Below, piece by piece: positions 1-8,136 of a stretch of 11,271 bases of DNA; positions within the stretch are counted from its first letter, which is position 1; every line of letters begins with the position of its first letter. The DNA comes from Burkholderiaceae bacterium (lineage in GTDB: Bacteria > Pseudomonadota > Gammaproteobacteria > Burkholderiales > Burkholderiaceae_C). The stretch is from NCBI GenBank assembly GCA_031276435.1, contig JAISNB010000080.1:1-11271 (forward strand), read 5' to 3'. Made by a program: the position numbers and the translations under genes. A model generated the notes under the pieces. That model ran no database searches. It had not been told where the DNA came from and saw only the letters and a list, made by a program, of their open reading frames with translations.

Positions 1-11
1 ACACACCCGTC

Positions 12-48
12 AAAAAGCGGAACTATTTCACACTTTCCGCGTTTTTTT
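12..48 (+). terminator. Rho-independent terminator of an upstream gene
   Basis: GCGGAA (17-22) pairs with TTCCGC (35-40) around a 12-nt loop, preceded by five A and followed by G and seven T (42-48). This is a classic intrinsic terminator on the plus strand. The A-run on the left makes it usable in the other direction too. It probably ends a gene that lies left of the window. Confidence 0.6.
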
Positions 49-261
49 CGCTTTCGCGCCTCTCCGCCTGTTGCAAAGCGCGGGAATGCTGCTAGCATGA
101 CATGCGTGTCTTGGCTCCACGCCGATGCCACCAATCATGCTCCCCTGTTGCCGCGTTACTCAACGCAGCGCAAGCGCCACAAGGCAGCGTGAGCAAGCGG
201 CAAGGCAAGAGGCGCGAAGGCGCAACACCCACCCATCCCGTCAACTTGCAAGGAGCAAGCC
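49..261 (+). other. Non-coding lead-in to the DUF11 gene
   Basis: No convincing gene is visible here. The stretch contains short inverted repeats (ATGCT-GCT-AGCAT at 86-98, GCATG-A-CATGC at 94-104) and several GCAAG/GCAAGG repeats at 170-215. It ends in a good Shine-Dalgarno, AAGGAG at 250-255, six bases before the ATG at 262. I compared it mentally with cyclic-di-GMP and other known riboswitch cores and saw no match. A long 5' untranslated region or promoter region of the downstream gene is the simplest reading. Confidence 0.4.
250..255 (+). promoter_or_regulatory. Shine-Dalgarno for ATG 262
   Basis: AAGGAG lies six bases before ATG 262. It is the best ribosome binding site in the leader; the second in-frame ATG (403) is preceded only by the CGGCAAT repeats. 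This favours initiation upstream of the tandem repeat, so that the repeat is translated. Confidence 0.6.
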
Positions 262-2049
<1,788 letters not shown>

Positions 2050-2068
2050 GAATCTGCCATGGTCAAGC

Positions 2069-2095
2069 AAAAAGCCACTCTTCGGGGTGGTTTTT
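2069..2095 (+). terminator. Rho-independent terminator of the DUF11 gene
   Basis: AAAAAGCCACTC (2069-2080), a TTCG tetraloop (2081-2084) and GGGTGGTTTTT (2085-2095) form an 11-bp stem with two G-T wobbles ending in a T-run. It begins 20 bases after the stop codon. The stable tetraloop and flanking A/T runs make it a convincing terminator, probably working on both strands. Confidence 0.8.
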
Positions 2096-2127
2096 GTGGG
2101 CCTTTTATGGCTGTTGTTTTGCTTGGT

Positions 2128-2186
2128 GTGGGAGTGCCCCCTCTCTCGGCGCTTCGTGCCACCTTCTGCCCACAGGGTCGAGGGGA
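2128..2186 (+). repeat. Hairpin repeat family B, copy 1
   Basis: This is a diverged relative of the sequence at 2327-2382: both run GTGGGAG(T/C)(G/A)C, then a CCCTC block, a GGCGC-loop-(G)TGCC/GCGCC hairpin, ACC(T/C)TCTGCCCACAGGG and a CGAGGG block. The CCCTC and GAGGG ends are inverted, so the unit can fold. It resembles dispersed intergenic REP-like elements of Burkholderiales. Confidence 0.6.
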
Positions 2187-2212
2187 AAGAATATAAATAC
2201 GCCGCGCATGGC

Positions 2213-2254
2213 GGCAATGGATTGCCACGTGCCCTGTGGGCAATCGCAATGACG
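2213..2254 (+). repeat. Palindromic MITE-like repeat A, partial copy
   Basis: GGCAAT-GG-ATTGCC (2213-2226) followed by ACGTGCCCTGTGGGCAA and the end TCGCAATGACG (2244-2254) matches the right half of the element at 2440-2573. The left half with the CGTCATTGCGA end is missing, so this is a solo end or a truncated copy. Confidence 0.6.
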
Positions 2255-2326
2255 AAGTTTTTGTGGGCGTGCGAAAAGCCCATCAGACTTGTGCCTTTGA
2301 TGACAGGGAGATGCGCTGTGTTTCGC

Positions 2327-2382
2327 GTGGGAGCACCCCTCACCCGGCGCTTTGCGCCACCCTCTGCCCACAGGGGCGAGGG
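2327..2382 (+). repeat. Hairpin repeat family B, copy 2
   Basis: This is the second copy of the family seen at 2128-2186. A perfect inner hairpin GGCGC-TTT-GCGCC (2345-2357) is flanked by CACCCCTCACCC on the left and CAGGGGCGAGGG on the right, which pair imperfectly as an outer stem. It lies between two convergent genes and shows no coding potential. Confidence 0.6.
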
Positions 2383-2439
2383 CATTGAAGAGAGGCACTC
2401 ACTTTGTTTCCCGTCATTGGCAACCACAACTTGCCTTGT

Positions 2440-2573
2440 CGTCATTGCGAGGAGCGAAGCGATGCGGCAATTCATTAAGCAAGCGATTCAGTCATCGAAA
2501 ATTGCTGAAACACCGCAGCAATCTGCGGGCAATCCATCTGGATTGCCACGGGCCTGCGGCCTTCGCAATGACG
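2440..2573 (+). repeat. Palindromic MITE-like repeat A, near-complete copy
   Basis: This 134-bp element has inverted ends CGTCATTGCGAGG (2440-2452) and CTTCGCAATGACG (2561-2573). Inside are two perfect hairpins: CCGCAG-CAAT-CTGCGG (2513-2528) and GGCAATCCA-TC-TGGATTGCC (2528-2547). Ends of the CGTCATTGCGAG type are known from dispersed palindromic repeats in many bacterial genomes. No transposase and no clear target-site duplication are visible, so a non-autonomous element is the likely reading. Confidence 0.7.
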
Positions 2574-2607
2574 GGGTTTGTCTGTCCTTGCTTTTTCAGT
2601 GCTGGTA

Positions 2608-2623
2608 GGCGGCGTCTGCCGCC
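2608..2623 (-). terminator. Hairpin directly after proB stop
   Basis: GGCGGC (2608-2613), loop GTCT and GCCGCC (2618-2623) form a perfect 6-bp GC stem touching the proB stop codon. There is no T-run after it on the minus strand, so it may be a 3'-end stabilising hairpin or a Rho-aided stop rather than a complete intrinsic terminator. Confidence 0.4.
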
Positions 2624-3805
2624 TTATTGCATCAAAACCAGGTTGTCGCGGTGCACCATCTCCAGTTCTGCCGTGTAGCCAAGCAGCGCGGCAATCTGGC
2701 TGGATGGTTTGCGGCACAGCAGGCGCGCTTCGGCGCTGGAGTAGTTGGCCAGGCCACGCGCAATTTCGCGCCCCGCCGCGTCGCAAATGGCCACCACGTC
2801 GCCGCGCGCGAATGCGCCGCGCACGGCGGTCATGCCAATGGGCAGCAGGCTTTTGCCTTCGCCGCGCAGCTTGGCGGCGGCGCCATCGTCCACGCTGAGC
2901 GCGCCCAGCAGTTGCAGGTGATCGGCCATCCACTGTTTGCGCGCCTGGTTCCTGGTGTGCGGGGCGGTCAGCAGCGTGCCAATGCGTTCGCCTCGCGTCA
3001 GCAGGCGCAGCAGCGCGTCAGGCTCGCGCCCGCAGGCGATCACGGTGCAGGCCCCTGATCCGGCCGCGCGCCGCGCGGCCAGAATTTTGGTGAGCATGCC
3101 GCCCTTGCCAACGGACGAGCCTGCGCCACCGGCCATTTTTTCGAGTTGCGGATCGAGCGCGCGCGCCTCGTGCACAAAGCGCGCCTGCGGGTTGTGGCGC
3201 GGGTCGCTGTCGTAAAGCCCTTGCTGGTCGGTCAGGATGACCAGCAGATCGGCTTCCACCAGGTTGGCCACCAGCGCGCCCAGCGTGTCGTTGTCGCCAA
3301 ACTTGATTTCCTCGTTGACCACGGTGTCGTTTTCGTTGATGACCGGCACCACGCCATGGCGCAGCAGCGTCAGCAGGGTGGAGCGCGCGTTCAGGTAACG
3401 CTCGCGGTTGGACAGGTCGGCGTGCGTGAGCAGCACCTGCGCGCTGCGCAGGCCATGTTCGCGCAGTTTGCTTTCGTACATCTGCGCCAGTCCCATCTGG
3501 CCCACGGCGGCGGCGGCTTGCAGCTCGTTGAGCAGGCCGGGGCGTTTTGTCCAGCCCAGGCGCTTGATGCCTTCGGCAATGGCCCCGCTGGAGACCATGA
3601 GCACCTCGCGCCCGCCACTGCCGCCGCTGGCCGCCGCGCCATCGCCGCTGCCGTCGCCATGCACCAGCAAGGCCAGTTGTCGGCACCACTGACCAATGGC
3701 GGCCTCGTCCAGCCCGCGTCCCTCGTTGGTCACCAGGCTGGAGCCGACCTTGACCACGATGCGCCGCGCGTCGCGCAGCCAATCGGATTCTTGTTTGTGA
3801 GTCAT
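2624..3805 (-). CDS. proB: Glutamate 5-kinase (proline biosynthesis)
   Basis: This cytoplasmic enzyme phosphorylates L-glutamate to glutamyl 5-phosphate, the first step of proline synthesis and the usual point of feedback inhibition. The 393-residue product has an amino-acid-kinase domain (VVKVGSSLV at 17-25, VSSGAIAEG at 71-79, INEND at 156-160, FGDNDTLGA at 169-177, the TDQQGLYDSDPR segment at 192-203 and GKGGMLTK at 233-240). A C-terminal PUA domain lies at about 290-385. The chosen start is MTHKQ; an in-frame ATG 30 bases upstream (3835) is possible, and neither has a strong Shine-Dalgarno. Usual length is about 370-380. Much of the excess is an odd Gly/Ala/Ser-rich insertion at about 49-66. 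It is the last gene of the rplU-rpmA-obgE-proB run, starting 67 bases after obgE. Confidence 0.95.
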   Translation of the reverse strand: MTHKQESDWLRDARRIVVKVGSSLVTNEGRGLDEAAIGQWCRQLALLVHGDGSGDGAAASGGSGGREVLMVSSGAIAEGIKRLGWTKRPGLLNELQAAAAVGQMGLAQMYESKLREHGLRSAQVLLTHADLSNRERYLNARSTLLTLLRHGVVPVINENDTVVNEEIKFGDNDTLGALVANLVEADLLVILTDQQGLYDSDPRHNPQARFVHEARALDPQLEKMAGGAGSSVGKGGMLTKILAARRAAGSGACTVIACGREPDALLRLLTRGERIGTLLTAPHTRNQARKQWMADHLQLLGALSVDDGAAAKLRGEGKSLLPIGMTAVRGAFARGDVVAICDAAGREIARGLANYSSAEARLLCRKPSSQIAALLGYTAELEMVHRDNLVLMQ

Positions 3806-3872
3806 CGCCGGATCAATCGCTTTTGAGAAGGCCATGTGGATTGTGCGCGCCCGCGCCACGGCGCGCGGGTTT

Positions 3873-4940
3873 TCAGGGGCGCTCGGCAAAGCGCGGATCA
3901 ACCGGCTCTTCAGGCGGCTGCCCGGCGCGCTGCTGCTGGCGCACATGCTGGTAAATGGCGCGCAGCAGGGGCGCGCAACCGGCGCGCGTCAGGGCGGAAA
4001 TCTCGAACACCGGCCCCGTCCAGCCCAAACGCTGGACGAAATCGCGCACGCGGTTGGCGCGTTCTTGCTCGGGCACCATGTCCATTTTGTTGAGCACCAG
4101 CCAGCGCGGTTTTTCGTACAGCGCCGCGTCGTACTTTTGCAACTCGGCCACAATGGCGCGCGCCTGCTGCACAGGGTCTGCGCCATCGTCAAAAGGCGCC
4201 ATGTCCACCACGTGCAGCAACAGCCGCGTGCGCTGCAAGTGGCGCAAAAACTGGTGGCCCAGCCCCGCGCCTTCAGAGGCGCCTTCGATCAGCCCCGGAA
4301 TGTCGGCCACCACAAAGCTTTGCTCTGGCCCCACGCGCACCACGCCCAGATTGGGGTGCAAGGTGGTAAACGGATAATCGGCAATCTTGGGCCGCGCGTT
4401 GGAAACGGCGGCAATGAAAGTGGATTTGCCCGCGTTGGGCATGCCCAGCAAGCCCGCATCGGCCAGCAGCCTAAGCTCCAGCTTGAGGCTCTTGCGCTCG
4501 CCCGGCCAGCCCGGCGTTTTCTGCCGTGGCGCGCGGTTGGTCGCGCTCTTGTAGCGCAAATTGCCAAAGCCGCCGTCGCCGCCTTTGGCAATGGTGATTT
4601 TCTCGCCCGGCTGGAGCAGCTCAAAAAGCGTTTGGCCGGTTTCGGCGTCTGAAATCACGGTGCCCACCGGCATTTTGAGCGTGATGTCTGCGCCCGCCGC
4701 GCCAAACATGTCAGAACCCATGCCATGCTGCCCGCGCCCGGCCTCGTGCCGACGCGCGTAGCGGTAATCGACCAGCGTGTTCAGGTTGGCGTCGGCCACG
4801 GCGTACACATGACCGCCGCGGCCACCGTCGCCGCCGTCAGGCCCGCCAAACTCCTTGAACTTCTCGTGCCTGAACGACGCGCAGCCATTGCCGCCGTCGC
4901 CTGCGGCCACGTCGATAAAAGCCTCGTCAACAAATTTCAT
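3873..4940 (-). CDS. obgE: Obg family GTPase
   Basis: This is an essential GTPase that binds the 50S subunit and links late ribosome assembly with growth and stress control. The 355-residue protein has the glycine-rich Obg fold at about 1-158 (many GGDGG/GGRGG turns). The G domain follows: G1 GMPNAGKST (166-174), switch I TT (192-193), G3 DIPG (213-216), G4 NKMD (284-287) and G5 ISA (314-316). The short tail lacks the long acidic extension of E. coli ObgE. The start MKFVDEAFIDV is canonical for the family although the Shine-Dalgarno is weak. Its place after rpmA is one of the most conserved arrangements in bacteria and fits its ribosomal role. Confidence 0.97.
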   Translation of the reverse strand: MKFVDEAFIDVAAGDGGNGCASFRHEKFKEFGGPDGGDGGRGGHVYAVADANLNTLVDYRYARRHEAGRGQHGMGSDMFGAAGADITLKMPVGTVISDAETGQTLFELLQPGEKITIAKGGDGGFGNLRYKSATNRAPRQKTPGWPGERKSLKLELRLLADAGLLGMPNAGKSTFIAAVSNARPKIADYPFTTLHPNLGVVRVGPEQSFVVADIPGLIEGASEGAGLGHQFLRHLQRTRLLLHVVDMAPFDDGADPVQQARAIVAELQKYDAALYEKPRWLVLNKMDMVPEQERANRVRDFVQRLGWTGPVFEISALTRAGCAPLLRAIYQHVRQQQRAGQPPEEPVDPRFAERP

Positions 4941-4996
4941 GGCGATGGATCATGCGACCCGCATGGCTGGCGCGCGCGCGTGCCGCCAAAACGGCA

Positions 4997-5018
4997 AGGC
5001 CCCGCAAGCGCGGGGCCT
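4997..5018 (-). terminator. Strong hairpin between rpmA and obgE
   Basis: AGGCCCCGC (4997-5005), loop AAGC and GCGGGGCCT (5010-5018) give a perfect 9-bp GC-rich stem. On the minus strand it is followed by CTTGCCGTTTTGG: only four T, and displaced. It may be a partial terminator or an RNA-processing hairpin that lowers obgE-proB expression relative to the two ribosomal protein genes. Confidence 0.5.
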
Positions 5019-5071
5019 CTCTCTGGCGCGGTTGCCACACAAGCAAAGTGGCGCGCGCGGCCCGTGACCAA

Positions 5072-5341
5072 TCAGGCGGCGCTGGCCGCCGCCTTGACCT
5101 GGACCGTATGCCGGTTGAGCGCGCCTTTGGTAACAAAGCTCACCTGACCATCGGTCAGCGCGAACAGGGTGTGATCCTTGCCCACGCCCACATTGACGCC
5201 CGCGTGAAACCGGGTACCGCGCTGGCGCACGATGATCGAGCCAGCCGAAACCTGCTGGCCGCCGTAGACCTTGACGCCCAGCATTTTGGGCTTGGAATCG
5301 CGGCCATTGCGTGTGGAACCGCCGCCTTTTTTCTGTGCCAT
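5072..5341 (-). CDS. rpmA: 50S ribosomal protein L27
   Basis: L27 lies near the peptidyl-transferase centre of the large subunit, its N-terminal tail reaching toward the tRNA ends. The 89-residue product begins MAQKKGGGSTRNGRDS, the canonical N-terminus without the Firmicutes-type cleaved prepeptide, and contains GVKVYGG, GSIIVRQRGT and DHTLFAL. The start was moved from an upstream ATG because AGGAG (5351-5355 on the complementary strand) lies nine bases before this ATG and the family N-terminus matches here. It follows rplU by 24 bases, so the two are co-transcribed. The C-terminal Ala tail (KAAASAA) is a little longer than in E. coli. Confidence 0.97.
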   Translation of the reverse strand: MAQKKGGGSTRNGRDSKPKMLGVKVYGGQQVSAGSIIVRQRGTRFHAGVNVGVGKDHTLFALTDGQVSFVTKGALNRHTVQVKAAASAA

Positions 5342-5365
5342 GGTGTGTAACTCCTGCAAAAGCTC

Positions 5366-5680
5366 TCAAACGCCAGCGATGGCGCCAATTTCGATCTCGG
5401 TATAGCCTTGGCGATGGCCTTGGCGCTTCTGGTAGTGCTTGCGGCGACGCATCTTGAAGATGCGCACCTTCTCGTGCTTGCCATGCGCGACGACCCTGGC
5501 CGTCACGGTTGCGCCCGGTACCAGGGGAGCGCCAACTTTCAAGTCGCTGCCGTTGCCCACGGCAAGCACTTGATCGATGGTGATTTCCTGGCCCACGTCC
5601 GCAGCAATCTGTTCTATTTTGATCTTCTCGCCAGCGGCAACGCGATACTGCTTGCCCCCGGTTTTTATGACCGCGTACAT
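5366..5680 (-). CDS. rplU: 50S ribosomal protein L21
   Basis: L21 binds 23S rRNA in the large subunit. The 104-residue product matches the family length and has the N-terminal MYAVIKTGGKQYRV and the basic C-terminal segment KMRRRKHYQKRQGHRQ, which contacts RNA. The start has AAGGG five bases upstream. It is the first gene of the operon; a sigma-70-type promoter lies at 5751-5779 and a hairpin with a T-run sits in the leader at 5695-5718, so its expression may be attenuated. Confidence 0.97.
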   Translation of the reverse strand: MYAVIKTGGKQYRVAAGEKIKIEQIAADVGQEITIDQVLAVGNGSDLKVGAPLVPGATVTARVVAHGKHEKVRIFKMRRRKHYQKRQGHRQGYTEIEIGAIAGV

Positions 5681-5694
5681 ACGAACCCTTTGTC

Positions 5695-5718
5695 AAAAAA
5701 ATTTGCGTTTTCCGCAAA
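5695..5718 (-). terminator. Terminator-like hairpin in the rplU leader
   Basis: On the minus strand TTTGCG (complement of 5713-5718), loop GAAAA and CGCAAA (complement of 5702-5707) are followed directly by seven T (complement of 5695-5701). The structure lies between the predicted transcription start (about 5744) and the rplU Shine-Dalgarno, a few bases upstream of the latter. The stem is only 6 bp, so it would be a weak terminator, as expected for an attenuator. Confidence 0.45.
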
Positions 5719-5750
5719 CCCCGCCAGACCCATTCCGGCGGCAACCGCGC

Positions 5751-5779
5751 ATTCTAGCGCCTTTGCGCCCGGGCCGCAA
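5751..5779 (-). promoter_or_regulatory. Sigma-70 promoter for rplU-rpmA-obgE-proB
   Basis: On the minus strand TTGCGG (complement of 5774-5779) and TAGAAT (complement of 5751-5756) are separated by exactly 17 bases. Both boxes are close to consensus, with TTG kept in the -35 and TA---T in the -10. Transcription would start at about 5744, giving a leader of roughly 63 nt. Confidence 0.6.
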
Positions 5780-5919
5780 ACCCGCTGCTCGCGCAACGCG
5801 CGCGCAGCGCCACCGGCTCGCCTTGCGCCGCCACGACTTTTCGAGTCGGTTCATCATCGGCGCTGGACGCGGAGAGCGTCAACCTTGCCGCGCCTCTGTG
5901 CGGGCACTCGCAACGACGC

Positions 5920-7357
5920 ATGCTTTTCTCTCACTCACAGGCAAAGCAGCAGTGCCCCTCCCCCGACCTGCCAGACACGCTGCGGCGCAAGATTGCCGAG
6001 CGCACGGTCAATGTGGTAACGCTCCCCAACATTGTGACTGCCGCCAATGGCGGCCAATACATCGACCTGACCATCCCGCGAGCCACTGCTGTCGCATCGA
6101 CCACCGACGGCCGCTGCTTCCTGCGCGTTGCCGATCAAAGCAAGCCAATCACTGGCGACGATGTGATGCGCCTGGCAACTGAGCGAGGGGCACTGCCCTG
6201 GGAGACACAGACAGCTTTGCACATCCCGTGCACAGAGCGCGATGCTGAAAAACTCTGCCGACTATTGGATGCCCTACGCGCATCTGATCGCGTCAAAGCG
6301 TCCGTCAAGGAAAAGGGCAATGAGGAGTTGCTCGATCACTACCAGCTTTCCCAAAACGCAAACCTGACCCATCTCGGCATCCTCTGTATTGGCAAACAGC
6401 AGCACCGGGCACAATTGACAACTGCTCCGGTTATCCAATTCATCAAGTACGACAAGCATGCCCAGAAGGTCAACAAACTGGTCTGGGACGACCACACGCT
6501 GAACCCCATGGATCTGATCGAATCGGTCTGGCGGGGCGTACCCGATTTCCGGGAGCGTTACGAATTGCCCGATGGCTTGTACCGCCAAAACGTACCGGCA
6601 TTCGATGAAATCGTGGTGCGCGAATTGCTGGTCAATGCTCTCGTACATCGCCCCTATACACAGCGGGGCGACATTTTTCTGAACTTGCACCCCGATCGGC
6701 TTGAGGTCGTCAATCCTGGGCTGCTTCCTCTGGGCGTCACACCGCAAAATGTCTTGCACACGACGGTACGCCGCAACGAGCACCTTGCACGGCTATTTCA
6801 CGATCTCAAACTGATGGAGCGGGAAGGCAGCGGCTTCGACAAGATGTTCGAGGTGCTGCTTTCGCAGGGCAGACCCGCGCTTGAATTGGCCGAATAACAC
6901 GATTGCGTGCAAGTGACGGTGCGTCGCCGGATCATCAAGCCTGAAGTCATCGACTTTATTGCCAAGGCTGGCCAGATTTACCAGTTAACCCAACGCGAAC
7001 GCATTGCCTTGGGCTTATTGGCGTAGCATGACGCTCTGACGGCTCGGGATCTGGCACAGACGCTGGAACTACCATCGGTCGATTCGCTGCCTCCATGGCT
7101 CAAGCGACCGCTGGAATGGCAACTGGTGCGCAATGCTGGCCGGACTCAGGCCACACGCTACTTCATTGATCCGCAATTGCTGCGCGCTTGGACTTCCCAG
7201 CTTCCACCATCCTCAAACGCATCGAGCCGCATCGCCTCCTGGCCTTGATCGTGATGTCGGACACTATCCACTGGCCAAAATCAGCGACATCCACCAGCGC
7301 ATTGGCGCGGAAATCCCGCGCTCACGCATCCGCCGCAGCTTTGAGCAATTAAATTAG
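5920..7357 (+). pseudogene. Decayed AlbA/RecG-like ATP-binding protein gene
   Basis: The first 325 codons (5920-6897) match the family of RecG-related putative transcriptional regulators (COG2865 type: AlbA_2/Schlafen-like domain plus a HATPase_c_4 ATP-binding domain). Visible are part of the AlbA-like region (about 45-90, GGQYIDLTIPRA) and the ATPase region with N-box RELLVNALVHR (234-244), NPGLLPLGV (265-273) and GSGFD (303-307). Homologous-looking sequence continues after the TAA at 6895-6897 (VQVTVRRRIIKPEVIDFIAKAG), then TAG at 7024-7026, then a shift near 7187 (DFPASTILKRIEPHRLLAL) and another near 7248 (DRDVGHYPLAKISDIHQRIGAE) to TAG 7355. The N-terminal AlbA part and the extreme C-terminus are missing and no Shine-Dalgarno precedes 5920. 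GC is lower than in neighbours. Such genes are often mobile-defence or toxin-antitoxin associated, but nothing of that sort is beside it. Confidence 0.85.
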
Positions 7358-7370
7358 GAAAGGTTCGTTG

Positions 7371-7388
7371 CCCCTTCCAGGGGGAGGG
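7371..7388 (+). repeat. Short G/C-rich inverted motif after the pseudogene
   Basis: CCCC-TTCCA-GGGG with a trailing GAGGG sits 13 bases after the last pseudogene stop. It resembles the end of dispersed CCCTCCCCCT-type intergenic repeats, but only one short stretch is present. It may mark an old rearrangement border. The rest of 7389-7478 shows no gene. Confidence 0.3.
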
Positions 7389-7478
7389 TGTTGACCTGCC
7401 TAATAGAAGGCACAAACACGCGCCACAACCTGATCGAAGTCAAAAAGACTCTTTCAGCCAGGTGCCATGCTCTTGCGT

Positions 7479-7500
7479 GTGTGCGCAAACCAGCGCACAC
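7479..7500 (+). promoter_or_regulatory. Perfect inverted repeat upstream of the cyclic-nucleotide-binding gene
   Basis: GTGTGCGC and GCGCACAC are exact inverted arms separated by AAACCA, ending 77 bases before the ATG at 7578. No T-run follows on either strand, so an operator for a dimeric regulator is more likely than a terminator. Which protein binds is unknown. Confidence 0.4.
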
Positions 7501-7577
7501 GGGTGGCAAAATGTGAACTTTTCGGTACATTTTTGGTCTATCGGGTTTTACCATCCGAAAAGCAGTTGGAACCAACC

Positions 7578-8069
7578 ATGAGTGAAGTTTTGCCAAACAG
7601 GCCCTCGCACGACTTGCAGGGCCTGATTGATGCCATTGCCGCCGGTGGCTCGTATGACCAGATTCCGTTGCGGCTTGACGCGGGGCAGTGGGACGTGCTG
7701 GCCGGTTATTTGCGGCCGCGCGCGGCCAAGGCGGGCGAGGTGCTTATCCGTCAGGGCGCGCTCGATCGCGCGCTGTACTTTCTGGCCTCGGGCACGCTGA
7801 CGGTGCATTTGCAGGGGGTCAATGGGCAAATGCGTCTGGTGGTGCTGGCGCCGGGGACGGCGGTGGGAGAGGGCGCGTTCTTTTCGGGCGCGCCGCGCAC
7901 GGCCACGGTGGTGGCCACGCGCGACAGTCAGCTTTGGTGTCTGTCGTATGAGGATTTTTGCACGCTGGCCGAGCAGCGCAGCGACGTTGCGCTGCAAATC
8001 GCGCTGGCGTGCGCGGCGGTGTCGGTGCAACGCATGACGAACAACAGCATGCGGTTGGCCGTGACCTGA
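7578..8069 (+). CDS. Stand-alone cyclic nucleotide-binding domain protein
   Basis: The 163-residue product is a single cNMP-binding (CAP_ED) domain. Residues 37-150 give the beta-barrel, including the phosphate-binding cassette GEGAFFSGAPRTATV (97-111), where E98 and R107 are the residues that normally hold the ribose and phosphate of the nucleotide. After the C helix the protein ends at AVT, so the DNA-binding helix-turn-helix of CRP/FNR regulators is absent. It may sense cAMP or cGMP and act through a partner protein, or be a relic. The start at 7578 was chosen because MSEVLPNRP is a plausible N-terminus and the longer upstream reading covers the inverted repeat region. The Shine-Dalgarno is weak. 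It is monocistronic, convergent with apt. Confidence 0.85.
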   Translation: MSEVLPNRPSHDLQGLIDAIAAGGSYDQIPLRLDAGQWDVLAGYLRPRAAKAGEVLIRQGALDRALYFLASGTLTVHLQGVNGQMRLVVLAPGTAVGEGAFFSGAPRTATVVATRDSQLWCLSYEDFCTLAEQRSDVALQIALACAAVSVQRMTNNSMRLAVT

Positions 8070-8084
8070 AATCTCCGACCAACT

Positions 8085-8118
8085 GCCCGCCGCGCGCGGG
8101 CAAAGCGCGGGCTTGTTT
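8085..8118 (+). terminator. GC-rich terminator between convergent genes
   Basis: GCCCGC (8085-8090) can pair with GCGGGC at 8096-8101, or more extensively with GCGCGGGC at 8105-8112, which is followed by TTGTTT. The 67-bp gap between two convergent stops contains little else, so this is the likely terminator for the plus-strand gene, possibly serving apt as well. Confidence 0.45.
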
Positions 8119-8136
8119 GGCAGGCCCGTCCTGTCG

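Noticed and set aside
49..261. Cyclic-di-GMP or other riboswitch upstream of the DUF11 gene
   Set aside because: GCAAG-rich sequence superficially recalls a GEMM core, but the conserved core strings are absent.
3146..3826. Long plus-strand frame opposite proB
   Set aside because: It is a GC-rich antisense shadow of a clearly conserved enzyme.
3834..4652. 272-codon plus-strand frame opposite obgE
   Set aside because: It is antisense to a conserved GTPase and is rich in Gln, His, Arg and Ala as expected from a shadow frame.
5820..5919. Missing N-terminal AlbA part of the pseudogene upstream of 5920
   Set aside because: I read this stretch in all three plus-strand frames and saw no convincing EFK or FAN-GG type motif, so the pseudogene was not extended.
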